This document shows, piece by piece, positions 22,372-31,636 of a stretch of DNA of 64,000 nt. A program made the translations under genes and the position numbers. Source of the stretch: Branchiostoma floridae (taxonomy: Eukaryota > Chordata > Leptocardii > Amphioxiformes > Branchiostomatidae); contig NC_049988.1 in the NCBI RefSeq assembly GCF_000003815.2, positions 21,970,543 through 22,034,542 on the forward strand. The letters are read 5' to 3'. A model generated the notes under the pieces. It did not search any database and was not told the origin of the DNA. It saw only the letters and a list, made by a program, of their open reading frames with translations. Position 1 is the first letter of the stretch, and each line of letters starts with the position of its first letter.

Positions 22372-23845
22372 CCTCTCATAATTTCACCGAGTGCCTTTTA
22401 AAATACTCCCTCACCCACTCACTTAAGCTCCGGAGAGGAGCGGAGCAGATGGTTCTCCATGTAGGTCTGATACTGCATCAGGAAAAAAATTGTTATAGAG
22501 GCCTTTTCAAGATTGTCTTGTCTACATTCTTAAAATACTGGTTATACCAGCTTATTAGGAAATAGAAGATGCTCTGCTGGTTCAAGTTCTGAATGCACAT
22601 GTTGTAAAATCCGGTGGAAACTGGTTCAGCACCAAGGACAGGTGGTACCTGAAGCCATGCGGATTTGAATCCTTACAGACAAAAAAACAGTATCCGCTTT
22701 CCAAGCAGTGATTTTGTAGACATGTTTATGATAGTCTGATATTTAGGCTTCCCTTGTTAAATGTAACCATGGGTGCAGTTGTAACTCTTACTGTGTTTGC
22801 CCTTCAAGGCCACCCATAATCCATGATGGGTTGTTTTATTGACAGAACAGTACCAGCCTTGTAATTTTTCAGACATCGTTGATGGTGCATATTTGGGCTC
22901 CACTGCATAAATCTAGCCATGGGTGCAATTTTGTAATCTGTGGCATATTTTGCAATTAAAGGATACCTATGGGAGCTCTTCCTTTCAAAATTTACAGTGG
23001 CATTTCTACAGGCAGTACCTCTCATGCCCCTTTTGATATATTTCTTGTCATAGAAGGTGCTAAAAGTGTTCAAGATATCAGAAAACGCTTATAATGTGGG
23101 ATGATAACGAGTTCAGCACCAAGGACAGGTAGCACCATAATCCATGATGGTTTGATAAATGTTTTATTGACAGAACAGTTTCAGCCTTGTGATTTTTCAG
23201 ACATTGTTGATGGTGCATACTTGGCCTCCACTGCTTACATGTAGCCACAGGTACAATTTTTACTCTATGACATGGCTTGCCCTTAATATTCCCCAATGAG
23301 CCCTCTTTCCTTCAAAATTTACAATGGCTTTTCAACAAGCAGTACCTCTTGTGACCCTTGTGCTGTATTTCTTGTCATGGAAGGTGCTACAATTATTCAT
23401 GATATAAGAAATCAATTATAATTTGTGATAAAAACAAATTCATCACCAAGGACAGGCGACATCCGATATGAGTCCATGATCATTTGATACTATAAGCAGT
23501 GATGTTGTTAACAATATTCATTCATAGTCAATATTTGGGCTTTCCTACTTAGACATAACCAATGGTAAAGTCGTAACTCAGCGTACTCTGACCTTCGGGG
23601 TGGCACTTGGGATTGCCTTCTATTGAAATTTACAGTGCCATTTCCACATACTGTCCTTCTTGTGCCATATTTCTTGTAGTAATGGTATACCTGTCATGCA
23701 GATACAGGATAGGAGGTACTATAATGGTTCAAGATATAATAAAATACTTACAGTGTGTGGTGGAAACGTGTTCAGCACCAAGGACAGGCTTCACCAGAAT
23801 CCTTGCTACTTTGAATTATTTTAGAAGAAACAGTATCGGCTTTAG

Positions 23846-24095
23846 GCCATACCAATTCAATTTGTTGGTTCTCAGATTTTAAAAGAATTTTAAAAGATAC
23901 GCTTAATTGGAAAAACATGATGAAAACAAAGCCTGCGGACCAAGTTTATAACTTGACGTTCTCAGTTTTAGAAAGTGAATACAGTCTTATTCAGGTTTTC
24001 CACCCTTTCTGTTGCATTTATGATGTCTGTTTGCTATATTTGTGCTTTACAAAATCCATGAACCATCAAATCAAATTGTTGTGGTTTTATATGGT
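23846..24095. mobile_element. MITE family B copy
   Basis: Starts AGGCCATACCAATTCAATTT and ends ACCATCAAATCAAATTGTTG TGG. Shares CAAGTTTATAACTTGACG and TATGATGTCTGTTTGCTA with the 18.1 kb copy. It lies within the tandem-duplication region and interrupts one unit. Confidence 0.75.
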
Positions 24096-24177
24096 GTGGT
24101 GGAAACATGTTCAGCACCAAGGACAGGTATTTCTGAATCCATGATAATCTGCTAGAACAGTATAGAATAGAACCTGC

Positions 24178-24408
24178 TTTAGGCTATACCAGTTTGATTT
24201 GTTGGTTCACGGATTTGTTAAAGTAAAAAAAAAACATATCAATCGCACATCATGAAAGCAAGACAGGGAGAAAAACTTGAATATGACTGTATTCCCTCCA
24301 TAAAACTGAGTGCATCGAGGCTTAAACCTGGTCCACAGGCTTTGTTTTCCAGCTAAGCATATTTTTTAAGATCAAAGAACCTAGAAATTCAATTGGTATG
24401 GTCTAATA
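24178..24408. mobile_element. MITE family B copy
   Basis: Starts TTTAGGCTATACCAGTTTGA and ends GAAATTCAATTGGTATGGTC. Internal AAACTTGAATATGACTGTAT and AAACTGAGTGCATCGAGG match the 21.7 kb copy in the same orientation. Confidence 0.75.
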
Positions 24409-24724
24409 GTTATACCTGCTATGTAGATACAGAATAGGAGGTGCTATAATGGTTCAAGATATAATAAAACACTTGTAATGTGTAGTGAAAACATGTTCAG
24501 CACCAAGGATAGGTCTCATCTGAATCTATGCTACTTTTAATTCTTTTAGTTTTAGTTTTAAGCATTATCCTTAGACAGTGACTTTATAATGGTTATACCT
24601 GATATATAGATACAAGATAGGAGGTGCTATAATCATCTAAGATATGATACAACGCTTATAATATGTGGTGGAAACATGTTCAGCACCAAGGACAGGTCTC
24701 ATCTCAATCCATAATAATCTAATA

Positions 24725-25097
24725 CAGGGCTCGAAATACTGGGTTTTTGTGCACCCAGGTGCACCCAAAATTGGAGCTGTGCACGCAATTTTTTTCTGTG
24801 GGTGCACAGGGTGCACCCAAATATTTTGATAGGCTTATGTATGTTAAGATGTCAGTATACTAAGTAAACACCATATTCTTGACATCTGTGAGTTAGAAAG
24901 ATAATAAAATGACTGTCATAGTACTTCCGATTTCTGAAGATACTAATAACTAATTATAATAAGTAGTTATAAGTAGCAATTGTTATTCTGATATTCTACT
25001 TTATTTTATGTGGTGCACCCAAAAAAATTTTGGTCACCCAATTTTCTAGTTTGGGTGCACCAGTGCACCTATTCCCAAAAATGAATTTCGAGCCCTG
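24725..25097. mobile_element. MITE family C copy 2 (CAGGGCTCGAAAT ends)
   Basis: Ends CAGGGCTCGAAATACTGGG / ATGAATTTCGAGCCCTG, flanked by TAATA on both sides (24720-24724, 25098-25102). It lies in reverse orientation to copy 1: its left end carries the ...ATACTGGG-type terminus. Subterminal GTGCACCC blocks are conserved. Confidence 0.9.
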
Positions 25098-25439
25098 TAA
25101 TAGAACAGTACCAGCTTCAGGCAGTGATTTTGTAGTTAATATTGATGTCAGCTATTTGAGCTTTGCTGCTCAGATGTAGCTGGAAGTGTAGCGATAAATC
25201 TTCTCCGTGTTTTGCCCGGGAAGGTTGTGCAGTAATCAATGGTGCCTCTCTCTTAGGTACAATGTGTATCAAAATTTACGATGGCACTTTTACATCCAGT
25301 ATCTCTAGTTCTGCCTTGTATTTCAAGCTGTCCGTGCAAGTTCAAGGTCTTCATTTATCTAGAGTTGTAATCACATCTATTGGAAGGAATTCAGCACCAG
25401 GGACAGGGCGCGTTGTTGCGTCTCTGTCCTGTTGTTTAG

Positions 25440-26350
25440 TTCTTTCTCATCATTATTAGAATTCATTTAGACATAATAACATTAGCTTGAAGTATAATTT
25501 TGATAGCATCTCTGACTTGACTGCTCACAAAATGTAGTTACAAGTGCAGTTGTAACTCTATGTGAGGTCTATATATGGCAGGGTGCGTAGTCTAGTCGTT
25601 AGCGACCCTGCCTATGGATAAAGAAGCCGTGAGTTTGATTCCAGGCTGTGTCTGTCGTTCTGCCTTGTATTTCAAGCTGTCTGTGCGAGTTTAAGGTCTT
25701 CATTAGTCTAAAGTTGTAATCAAATCTACTAGAAGTACATAAGCACCAGGGACAGGGCACGTTGTTGCATCTATGTCATGTTGTTTAGTTCTTTCTCATC
25801 ATTATTAGAATTCATTTAGACATAATAACATTAGCTTGAAGTATAATTTTGTTAGCATATCTGACTTGACTGCTCACAAAATGTAGTTACAAGTGCAGTT
25901 GTAACTCTATGTGAGGTCTATATATGGCAGGGTGCGTAGTTTAGTCGTTAGCGACCCTGCCTATGGATCAAGAAGTCGTGAGTTTGATTCCAGGCTGTGT
26001 CTCTAGTTCTGCCTTGTATTTCAAGTTGGCTGGGAGAGTTCAAGATCTTCATTTATCTGAAAGTTGTAATCAAATCTACTGGAAGTTATTCAGCACTAGG
26101 GACAGGGCGCGCTGTTGCATCTATGTCATGTTGTTTAGTTCTTTACCATCATTATTAGAATTCATTTAGACATAATAACATCAGCTTTAAGCATGATTTT
26201 GTTAGCATCTCTGACTTGACTGTTCAAAATGTAGTTACAAGTGCAGTTGTAACTCTATATTATGTATATATATGTGGTAGCACACATAGTCTAGTCGTTA
26301 GCAACCCTGACTATGGCTTAAGCCGTGAGTTTTAATCTCGGCTGTGTCCT
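25440..26350 (+). repeat. Three tandem units of about 350 bp, each with a tRNA-like SINE head
   Basis: TTAGTTCTTTCTCATCATTA through GAGGTCTATATATGGCAGGG is nearly identical in units one and two (TAGTCTAG at 25588 and 25937) and diverged in unit three (26287), giving a period of 349-350. Each unit contains GTAGTCTAGTCGTTAGCGAC (A-box-like) followed by GTGAGTTTGATTCC (B box), i.e. a tRNA-derived SINE head captured inside the amplified unit. Confidence 0.9.
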
Positions 26351-27640
26351 TCACCCAACATGCATGCTGTCGGAAAGTGTTGAAGTCCTAAGGACGGGAC
26401 GTTAAGCTGTGGTCCACTGTTCATTGTGTGTTCAAGAGAGCTAAGGGGATTTCCGCGGTACAATGAACCTTTAAATACTGTACATAGCGTCTGTCTTCTC
26501 TGTCACAAGCAGTAGAAGACTAGGTCTTCAGTCAGCTAAAACTGGATCAAGATCACTTTCCTTTTCACTTTAGTGTTCATCTTAGTTGTCAGAAAAGAGC
26601 TAGGGGAATTTCCCCTGTATAATGAACCTGTAAATACTGTACACAGCATCTGTCGTCTCTGTCACATGCAATTGAGGAGTAGCTATAAGCTTAACTGGAT
26701 CAAGACTTTTGTGCTTGTTGAAAAAGAGCTAGTGGGATATAACGTTAGTTCACCTTTATCCACCTTTAACCTATATCCGTTGTGTTGCTAAACAGGGTAT
26801 CCAGGGATATAAAGTCGATGGACAGTAGTTTCAAATTGTGATATTTTCTAGATATTGCAGTTTGAAACCACCATCTGTCGACTTGATATCCCTAAATACA
26901 TTGTTCTGAAAAAGACCGGATAAAGGTTACCCCTCGGATAAAGGTGAACTAGCGTTACAGGTACAATGAACTTGTGGATACTGTGTGTAGCGTTTGTCCT
27001 CACTGTCACAAGCAGTGGAAGAGTAGCTCTTCTGTGAGATAAATTTGATCAATACCAAGAAAAAGAGCTTGTGAATATTCTTCGGTACAATGAACCTGTA
27101 AATACTGCACATAGCGTCTGTCTTCTATGTCATGACCAGTGGAAGACTAGCTCTTCTGTGAGTTAAAATTGATCAATACCACTTTGCTGTGTTGAAAAAG
27201 GGTTAGTGGGACATACAGGTACAATGAACTTGTAGATACTGTGTGTAGCGTTTGTCCTCACAGTCACAACTAATGGAAGAGTAGCTCTTCTGTGAGATAA
27301 AACTGTTCATCATACTTGTCAGAAAGAGCTAGGGGAATTTTCCCTACACAATGAACCTGTAAGTAGTGTTCGTAGTGTCTGTCTTCTCTGTCACAACCAG
27401 TGGAAGAGTTCTAGCTCTTCTGTGAGATGAATGTGATCAAGATTATCACTTAACTGTTTGTCATACTTGTCAGAAAGAGCTAGGGGAATTTTCCCTGCAC
27501 AATGAACGTGTAAATACTGTACATTATAGTTACTGTTGAAAGTTCTCTCTGTCATGACAAGTGGAAGAGTGCTGGCTCTTCTGTGAGATAAACTTGATCA
27601 AGACCACGTTCACTATCACATGCCCTGCCTCCTGACTCTG
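26351..27640. repeat. Tandem repeat, about 110-190 bp units
   Basis: Units contain CAATGAACCTGTAAATACTG, CGTCTGTCTTCTCTGTCACA, GTGGAAGACTAGCTCTTCTG, a GATCAAGACC stretch and GAAAGAGCTAGGGGAATTTCC. About eight copies run from 26430 to 27600, with one MITE inserted (26741-26958). Confidence 0.85.
26741..26958. mobile_element. Foldback MITE, family A, copy 2
   Basis: Ends AACGTTAGTTCACCTTTATC and GGATAAAGGTGAACTAGCGT TAC. The interior has ATAAAGTCGATGGACAGTAG against CTGTCGACTTGATATCCC around a short AT-rich core. It interrupts a unit of the surrounding tandem array, so it arrived after the array formed. Confidence 0.9.
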
Positions 27641-27800
27641 TAATCAGTGAAAGCTCGTTGTGAGGTATGACTAATGAAGCGCAGAGGGAATCCATCCCCT
27701 GCGAGCGAAGAGTGAAGCATGTTGTCATGGTAACAGAGACGGGGGCGTAAAACACAGTCTTGATTAGCTGCCAGTAGCGCAGAAATTCACGCCTGCAACA
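27641..27800. other. No gene recognised
   Basis: Short non-coding link between two arrays. Confidence 0.4.
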
Positions 27801-28830
27801 TGTGACACTCGTGGGATGTAAGTTCACTGTCAAGGGCATTGCTGCCAGTTTTTTAAAGGTGAAATGTGATAGAACCCTCGAAAGGGTGAATGTCCTCAGA
27901 TATAAGGTCAAGGTCAAAGGCATTGTTACCAGTTCTCTAAAGGTAAACTATCATATGATGCCAGTCAGATGTTTTGAGCAAAAGCAAGATAATTTAGAAA
28001 TGTTAGCCTCCACAGGGTTAAACAAGTTTTCTAAAATTCACTTGTCCTTTAGGGCAAGTACAAGCAAAATTTACTTGCCCGAACCAGCTTTCTGCTTGCC
28101 CCAAAATTCAAGTAACATTTTTCACTATGTATTTTGATGTGCAGCAATGGAATTCTTTTATTATTGGCTCTATTTTTCTGTGTTGACCAATGCTTGATGC
28201 GGTAACTGTGATAAGCAACAAGTATATAAAAATCTCATGGAAAAATCTTACTTGCCCGATCGGACAAGTGGGGAAGGACATTCACTTGCCCGGTGGACAC
28301 TTTTACTTGCCCGGGACAATAGGGCTAGTGGACTTGTCCAACCCTGCCCCAGGGAGTGAATCTCCTCAGATATAAGGTCAAAGGCAAAGGCATTGTTACC
28401 AGTTTTATCTAAAGGTAAAATATGATATACCCGGCCAGTCACATGTTTTGAGCAAAAAGGATAATTTAGAAATGTTAGCTCCAAGCGAGTGAATCTCCTC
28501 AGATATAAGGTCACAGTCAAAGGCATTACTACCATTTTTTAAGGTAAAAGGTGATATGATGACAGTCAGATGTATTAAGACAAAGACAAGAAAGTTCAGA
28601 AATGTGAGCCTTTGAAGTTTGAATCTAATGGATGATAGGTCACAGTCAAAGGCATTGCTGCCAGCTTTAAAAGGTAAAATGTGACACAATCTCAACAGAA
28701 TTGTCTATGAACAAATAATAAAAATTGTCAAAGTCTTGGTCTATGAGGTATGGATCTCGTGAATATAAGGTTACAGGTTACAGTCAAAGGCATTGCTGCC
28801 AGTTTTCTAAAGATAACATTTCTGGAACAA
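27801..28830. repeat. Tandem repeat, about 75-130 bp units
   Basis: Units of the form ATATAAGGTCACAGTCAAAG GCATTGCTGCCAGTTTT ... AAAGGTAAAATGTGATA ... GTGAATCTCCTCAG recur at about 27825, 27900, 28375, 28500, 28630 and 28755. A MITE (28013-28346) separates units two and three. Confidence 0.85.
28013..28346. mobile_element. MITE with CAGGGTT-ACAAG ends and CTTGCCC repeats
   Basis: Ends CAGGGTTAAACAAGTT and ACTTGTCCAACCCTG. The interior has several copies of TTTACTTGCCCG and CACTTGCCCG in subterminal positions. No clean target-site duplication could be assigned. Non-coding. Confidence 0.7.
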
Positions 28831-29851
28831 CAGAAACAACCTTTTGCTGACATTTTGGCAAATTAAATCCAACTGACTGGAGATGAGCCTTATTGATGAG
28901 TCACTATGTGACCTAACATAATTATGATTTCCCCATAGATACTGCTTACTAGATACTTGGGTACTTTGGGACCAGGTCTTAAACTTAATTATACTATACC
29001 ATTAGACTTGCCATGTAGTATCGTGTGTTGTAGGGTTAAAACACTTGCTCATATTAACTCAAAATAAATATCCAATGCCCAATGGTTGGATCTTGATTTA
29101 TTATTGTTCACAACATGTTATATTTGACGTTACTTTCTGTAATGTTTTCATGTTTTGGTGTCTTGTTTGTTTCTTGTGGTCATATCAAATAAAATGAAGG
29201 AAGGGAGTGTGTGGAGTATTGGAGCAGGAAAGTGTAGTGATGACACGACGAAGAAGAAGATCAAATCAAATCAAGAGACGTTAAATAAATATTCATACGT
29301 TCATTTATTCATTTACATTCATTCATTCATTAATTCATTTTCATTCGTTCGTTCATTCATTCTTTCTTTCTTAGTATCCAAATAGAAAGATGTGATACCC
29401 ATGTCTTTAGCAAACCAACCTTACATCCCATAATGGATGGATAAAGCAAACATTTGGATAACATCCAAGTACATCAGTACTTCCCTGTACTTAATGATTT
29501 TCCCATTGAGAAAGTCAGCAAAGATCTATGTGTGTGTTTCTCATCCAGTATAACAGCTTATTGATGCAAAACGTCAGACTTACAGTTACATGGCTGGCTG
29601 TGTTACGTTTAACGACGTGTTACACCTGCGACCAGTATATCTCACACCTAGCAGTGTCTCAAGCTGTCAGACCAAGGTGCTGTTACTATATTTCATGGCA
29701 GGTTCTTTCTTAGAACAAGTTTTTTTAATGGAAGGAAACAATTATCTATGATTCATCTAGACAAAGTTCTGAATATAAGTATTAGATTTCAAACATGATG
29801 TCCATCTTTCTTGTCCACAATCAAGTTACTTTGTGTTAAATTGCAGCCATA
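28831..29851. other. No gene; (ATTC)n patch
   Basis: Non-coding, AT-rich. At 29298-29373 there is an imperfect CATTCATT simple repeat, possibly an element tail. Confidence 0.5.
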
Positions 29852-30068
29852 TAACGCTAGCTCACCTTTATCCGCGGGGTAACCTATATCCGTTGCTGTC
29901 AGAAATGGGAGTTTAGGGATATTAAGTTGATGGACAAGAGTTTCAAAATACAATATTTTGAACATATTGCAACTTGAAACCACTGCCGTCCAGTTGATAT
30001 CCCTTAATACCGTGTTGGTAAACACAACGGATATAGGTTACCCTGCGGATAAAGGTGAACCTATGTTA
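29852..30068. mobile_element. Foldback MITE, family A, copy 3
   Basis: Ends TAACGCTAGCTCACCTTTAT and GCGGATAAAGGTGAACCTAT. The two arms pair over most of the element's 217 bases, with GGGGTAACCTATATCCGTTG against CAACGGATATAGGTTACCC. Confidence 0.9.
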
Positions 30069-30484
30069 AAAGTACAAGTTTGTCAATTGTCTTTTCTGAA
30101 CATAACACTGGTAACTTTATCTTTGGGAAATAACATTATTGGGCCTTTTGTTTCATCTTGGTGCTTGATTTTCATGTCAATTGAAAGAGACAAGAGAGTG
30201 ATGTTGTTTATATAAAGTTCAGTACCAAGGACAGAGAAGCCTTTTAGATCTGGTAGTACACTTGTACATCTATTCAGTAAGTTAAGTAGAGTTTTTCAAC
30301 TAGAGAATAGGTAAGCCTTTTACATTGTGGTACTTTTATTTACCTGTGTTAGCATGTTAAGTAGTGTTTGACAACTAGAGACAAGGGATTGGTGTTGTTA
30401 ATATATAGTTCAGCACCAAGGACAGGGAAGCCTTTGGGACTACATTGGTACATGTATTATTAGTATGTGACCAAGTATTGAAGT
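30069..30484. repeat. Two diverged units with the CACCAAGGACAG motif
   Basis: GTTCAGTACCAAGGACAG at about 30218 and GTTCAGCACCAAGGACAGGG at about 30408 share flanks (GTTGTTTATATA, AAGCCTTT), with spacing of about 190 bp. Confidence 0.65.
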
Positions 30485-30899
30485 CAGGGTTGTAGCCAAC
30501 CTGAAATCATTTTCCGTCCCCTCGATTTTGAATCCCAAGGTGCGAGACGTTGCAATGTTTCTAAGGTGGTTCGGGTGCATGCACCCCCTGAAAATTTTGA
30601 ATTCTAGACCCTCTGAAACAATGTTTCCTGCATTTTGAGGTGTACATTTTAATGGTAGACTTAGCTTTTCAACGGCATCTGTTTTGGTGAAAAATTACAC
30701 AAGGGAGACAATTTTATTATACCTTTTCATATTGATTCTTGTCCATCACAGAGGGCAGAATGGTTAAATTTTTTTCCCGTCCCCAGCTGCAAAATTCCCG
30801 TCCCCAGCTGCAAAATTCCCGTCCCCAGCTGCAAAATTCCCGTCCCCAGCTGCAAAATTCCGTAAAAGGACGGAAGGACGGGTGCTAGCTACAACCCTG
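30485..30899. mobile_element. MITE family D copy 1, with internal 21-bp tandem repeat
   Basis: Ends CAGGGTTGTAGCCAACC and GCTAGCTACAACCCTG. A 21-bp unit (CCCGTCCCCAGCTGCAAAAT plus T) is repeated four times at about 30776-30860. The related element at 54303-54623 has one copy of this sequence in inverse orientation, so the array arose within this insertion. Confidence 0.85.
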
Positions 30900-31036
30900 A
30901 TTTAAATGCAATTCAATCCCTACAACTGGATGAAAAACGGAGAATTACTTCAGAAGCATTACTCTGTTTTTCATCCAGTTGCAGAGATTGTATAGTCTAT
31001 GAATATTGTTTACCTGGATGTGCTAACATACATTCG
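30900..31036. repeat. Inverted repeat with CAACTGGATGAAAAACGGAG arms
   Basis: AATCCCTACAACTGGATGAA ... and its inverse ... TTCATCCAGTTGCAGAGATT flank a 35-base core. Related arms occur at 49.92-50.16 kb (CTCTACAACTGGACAAAAAC). It ends with TTTACCTGGATGTGCTAAC, a form of the repeat end seen at 4.5 and 7.2 kb. Confidence 0.7.
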
Positions 31037-31245
31037 CATAATTCCACCAGGTGCCATTATACCGCCACCTCAAAAAACGTTGTTATAGAGGCCTTTTCAA
31101 GATTGTCTTCAACACCTAACTATCTGAATTGTATTACATTTAGGAAATTAACATTCGGTGTTCAAGACAATCTTGGGAGGACCTCTATACTAACGTTTTT
31201 TGAGGTGGTGGTACAAAATGTATTATGGCACCTGGTGGAATTATG
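31037..31245. mobile_element. Foldback MITE with CATAATTCCACCAGGTG ends
   Basis: Left arm CATAATTCCACCAGGTGCCA T, then CCACCTCAAAAAACGTTGTT and CAAGATTGTCTTC; the right arm is its inverse through GGCACCTGGTGGAATTATG. The arms span about 80 bases each. A fragment of one arm (TTATAGAGGCCTTTTCAAGA) is also found at 22490-22515. It sits 300 bases upstream of the IQ-gene exon. Confidence 0.9.
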
Positions 31246-31265
31246 ATAGTCAATTCATAAACTGA

Positions 31266-31535
31266 TCATGAGAGTAACCCTAGCCTCCCGTTTGAGCCTG
31301 AGAGTAACCCTAGCCTCCCGTTTGAGCACGAGAGTAACCCTAGCCTCCCGTTTGAGCACGAGAGTAACCCTAGCCTCATGTTTGAGCCTGAGAGTAGCCC
31401 TAGCCTCCCATTTGAGCACCAGAGTAACCCTAGCCTCCCGTTTGAGCCTGAGAGTAACCCTAGCCTCCCGTTTGAGCACGAGAGTAACCCTAGCCTCCCG
31501 TTTGAGCACGAGAGTAACCCTAGCCTCCCGTTTGT
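31266..31535. repeat. 30-bp minisatellite abutting a splice acceptor
   Basis: Nine units of about 30 bp of the type GAGTAACCCTAGCCTCCCGT TTGAGCACGA, highly similar to one another. The last unit runs straight into TTTGTGCGCAG, the acceptor of the first recognised IQ-gene exon, so the array supplies the pyrimidine-rich sequence before that exon. Open frames across it follow from the 30-bp period. Confidence 0.95.
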
Positions 31536-31541
31536 GCGCAG

Positions 31542-31636
31542 ATCCAGGCATCCCAGCCCGGCTCCCAGTCCCCACCGCCCGCCGAGAAGGGGAGAGAGGA
31601 GGACCTGGCAGCCGCAAGGATACAGGCAGGATTCAG
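31542..31636 (+). CDS. IQ-gene exon a (first recognised)
   Basis: 95 bases: 31 codons plus AG. Reads IQASQPGSQSPPPAEKGREE then DLAAARIQAGF(R), a Ser/Pro-rich stretch followed by an acidic lead and the first half of IQ motif 1. Acceptor TTTGTGCGCAG, donor CAG|GTAAAT. The acceptor could instead be the CAG six bases further in. The upstream partner exon is unknown (phase 0 entry). Confidence 0.75.

Larger units (their letters stand above)
20481..25440. repeat. Region of diverged tandem duplications marked by TTCAGCACCAAGGACAGG
   Basis: TTCAGCACCAAGGACAGG or a one- or two-base variant recurs at about 21578, 22624, 23110, 23444, 23770, 24110, 24496, 24675 and 25390, usually about 30 bases after ATAATGTGTGGTGGAAAC-like sequence and before ATCCATGATNATTTGATA-like sequence. 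Other shared words are GGAGGTGCTATAATGGTTCA and CATTTCTACAGGCAGTACCT. This is an old array of 300-600 bp units, later invaded by MITEs. I see no conserved open frame. The same motif appears singly near 9830 and 30220-30420. Confidence 0.8.

Noticed and set aside
25588-26300. A cluster of tandem tRNA genes
   Set aside because: The A and B boxes are recognisable but no cloverleaf with acceptor stem forms. A SINE head within an amplified unit explains it.
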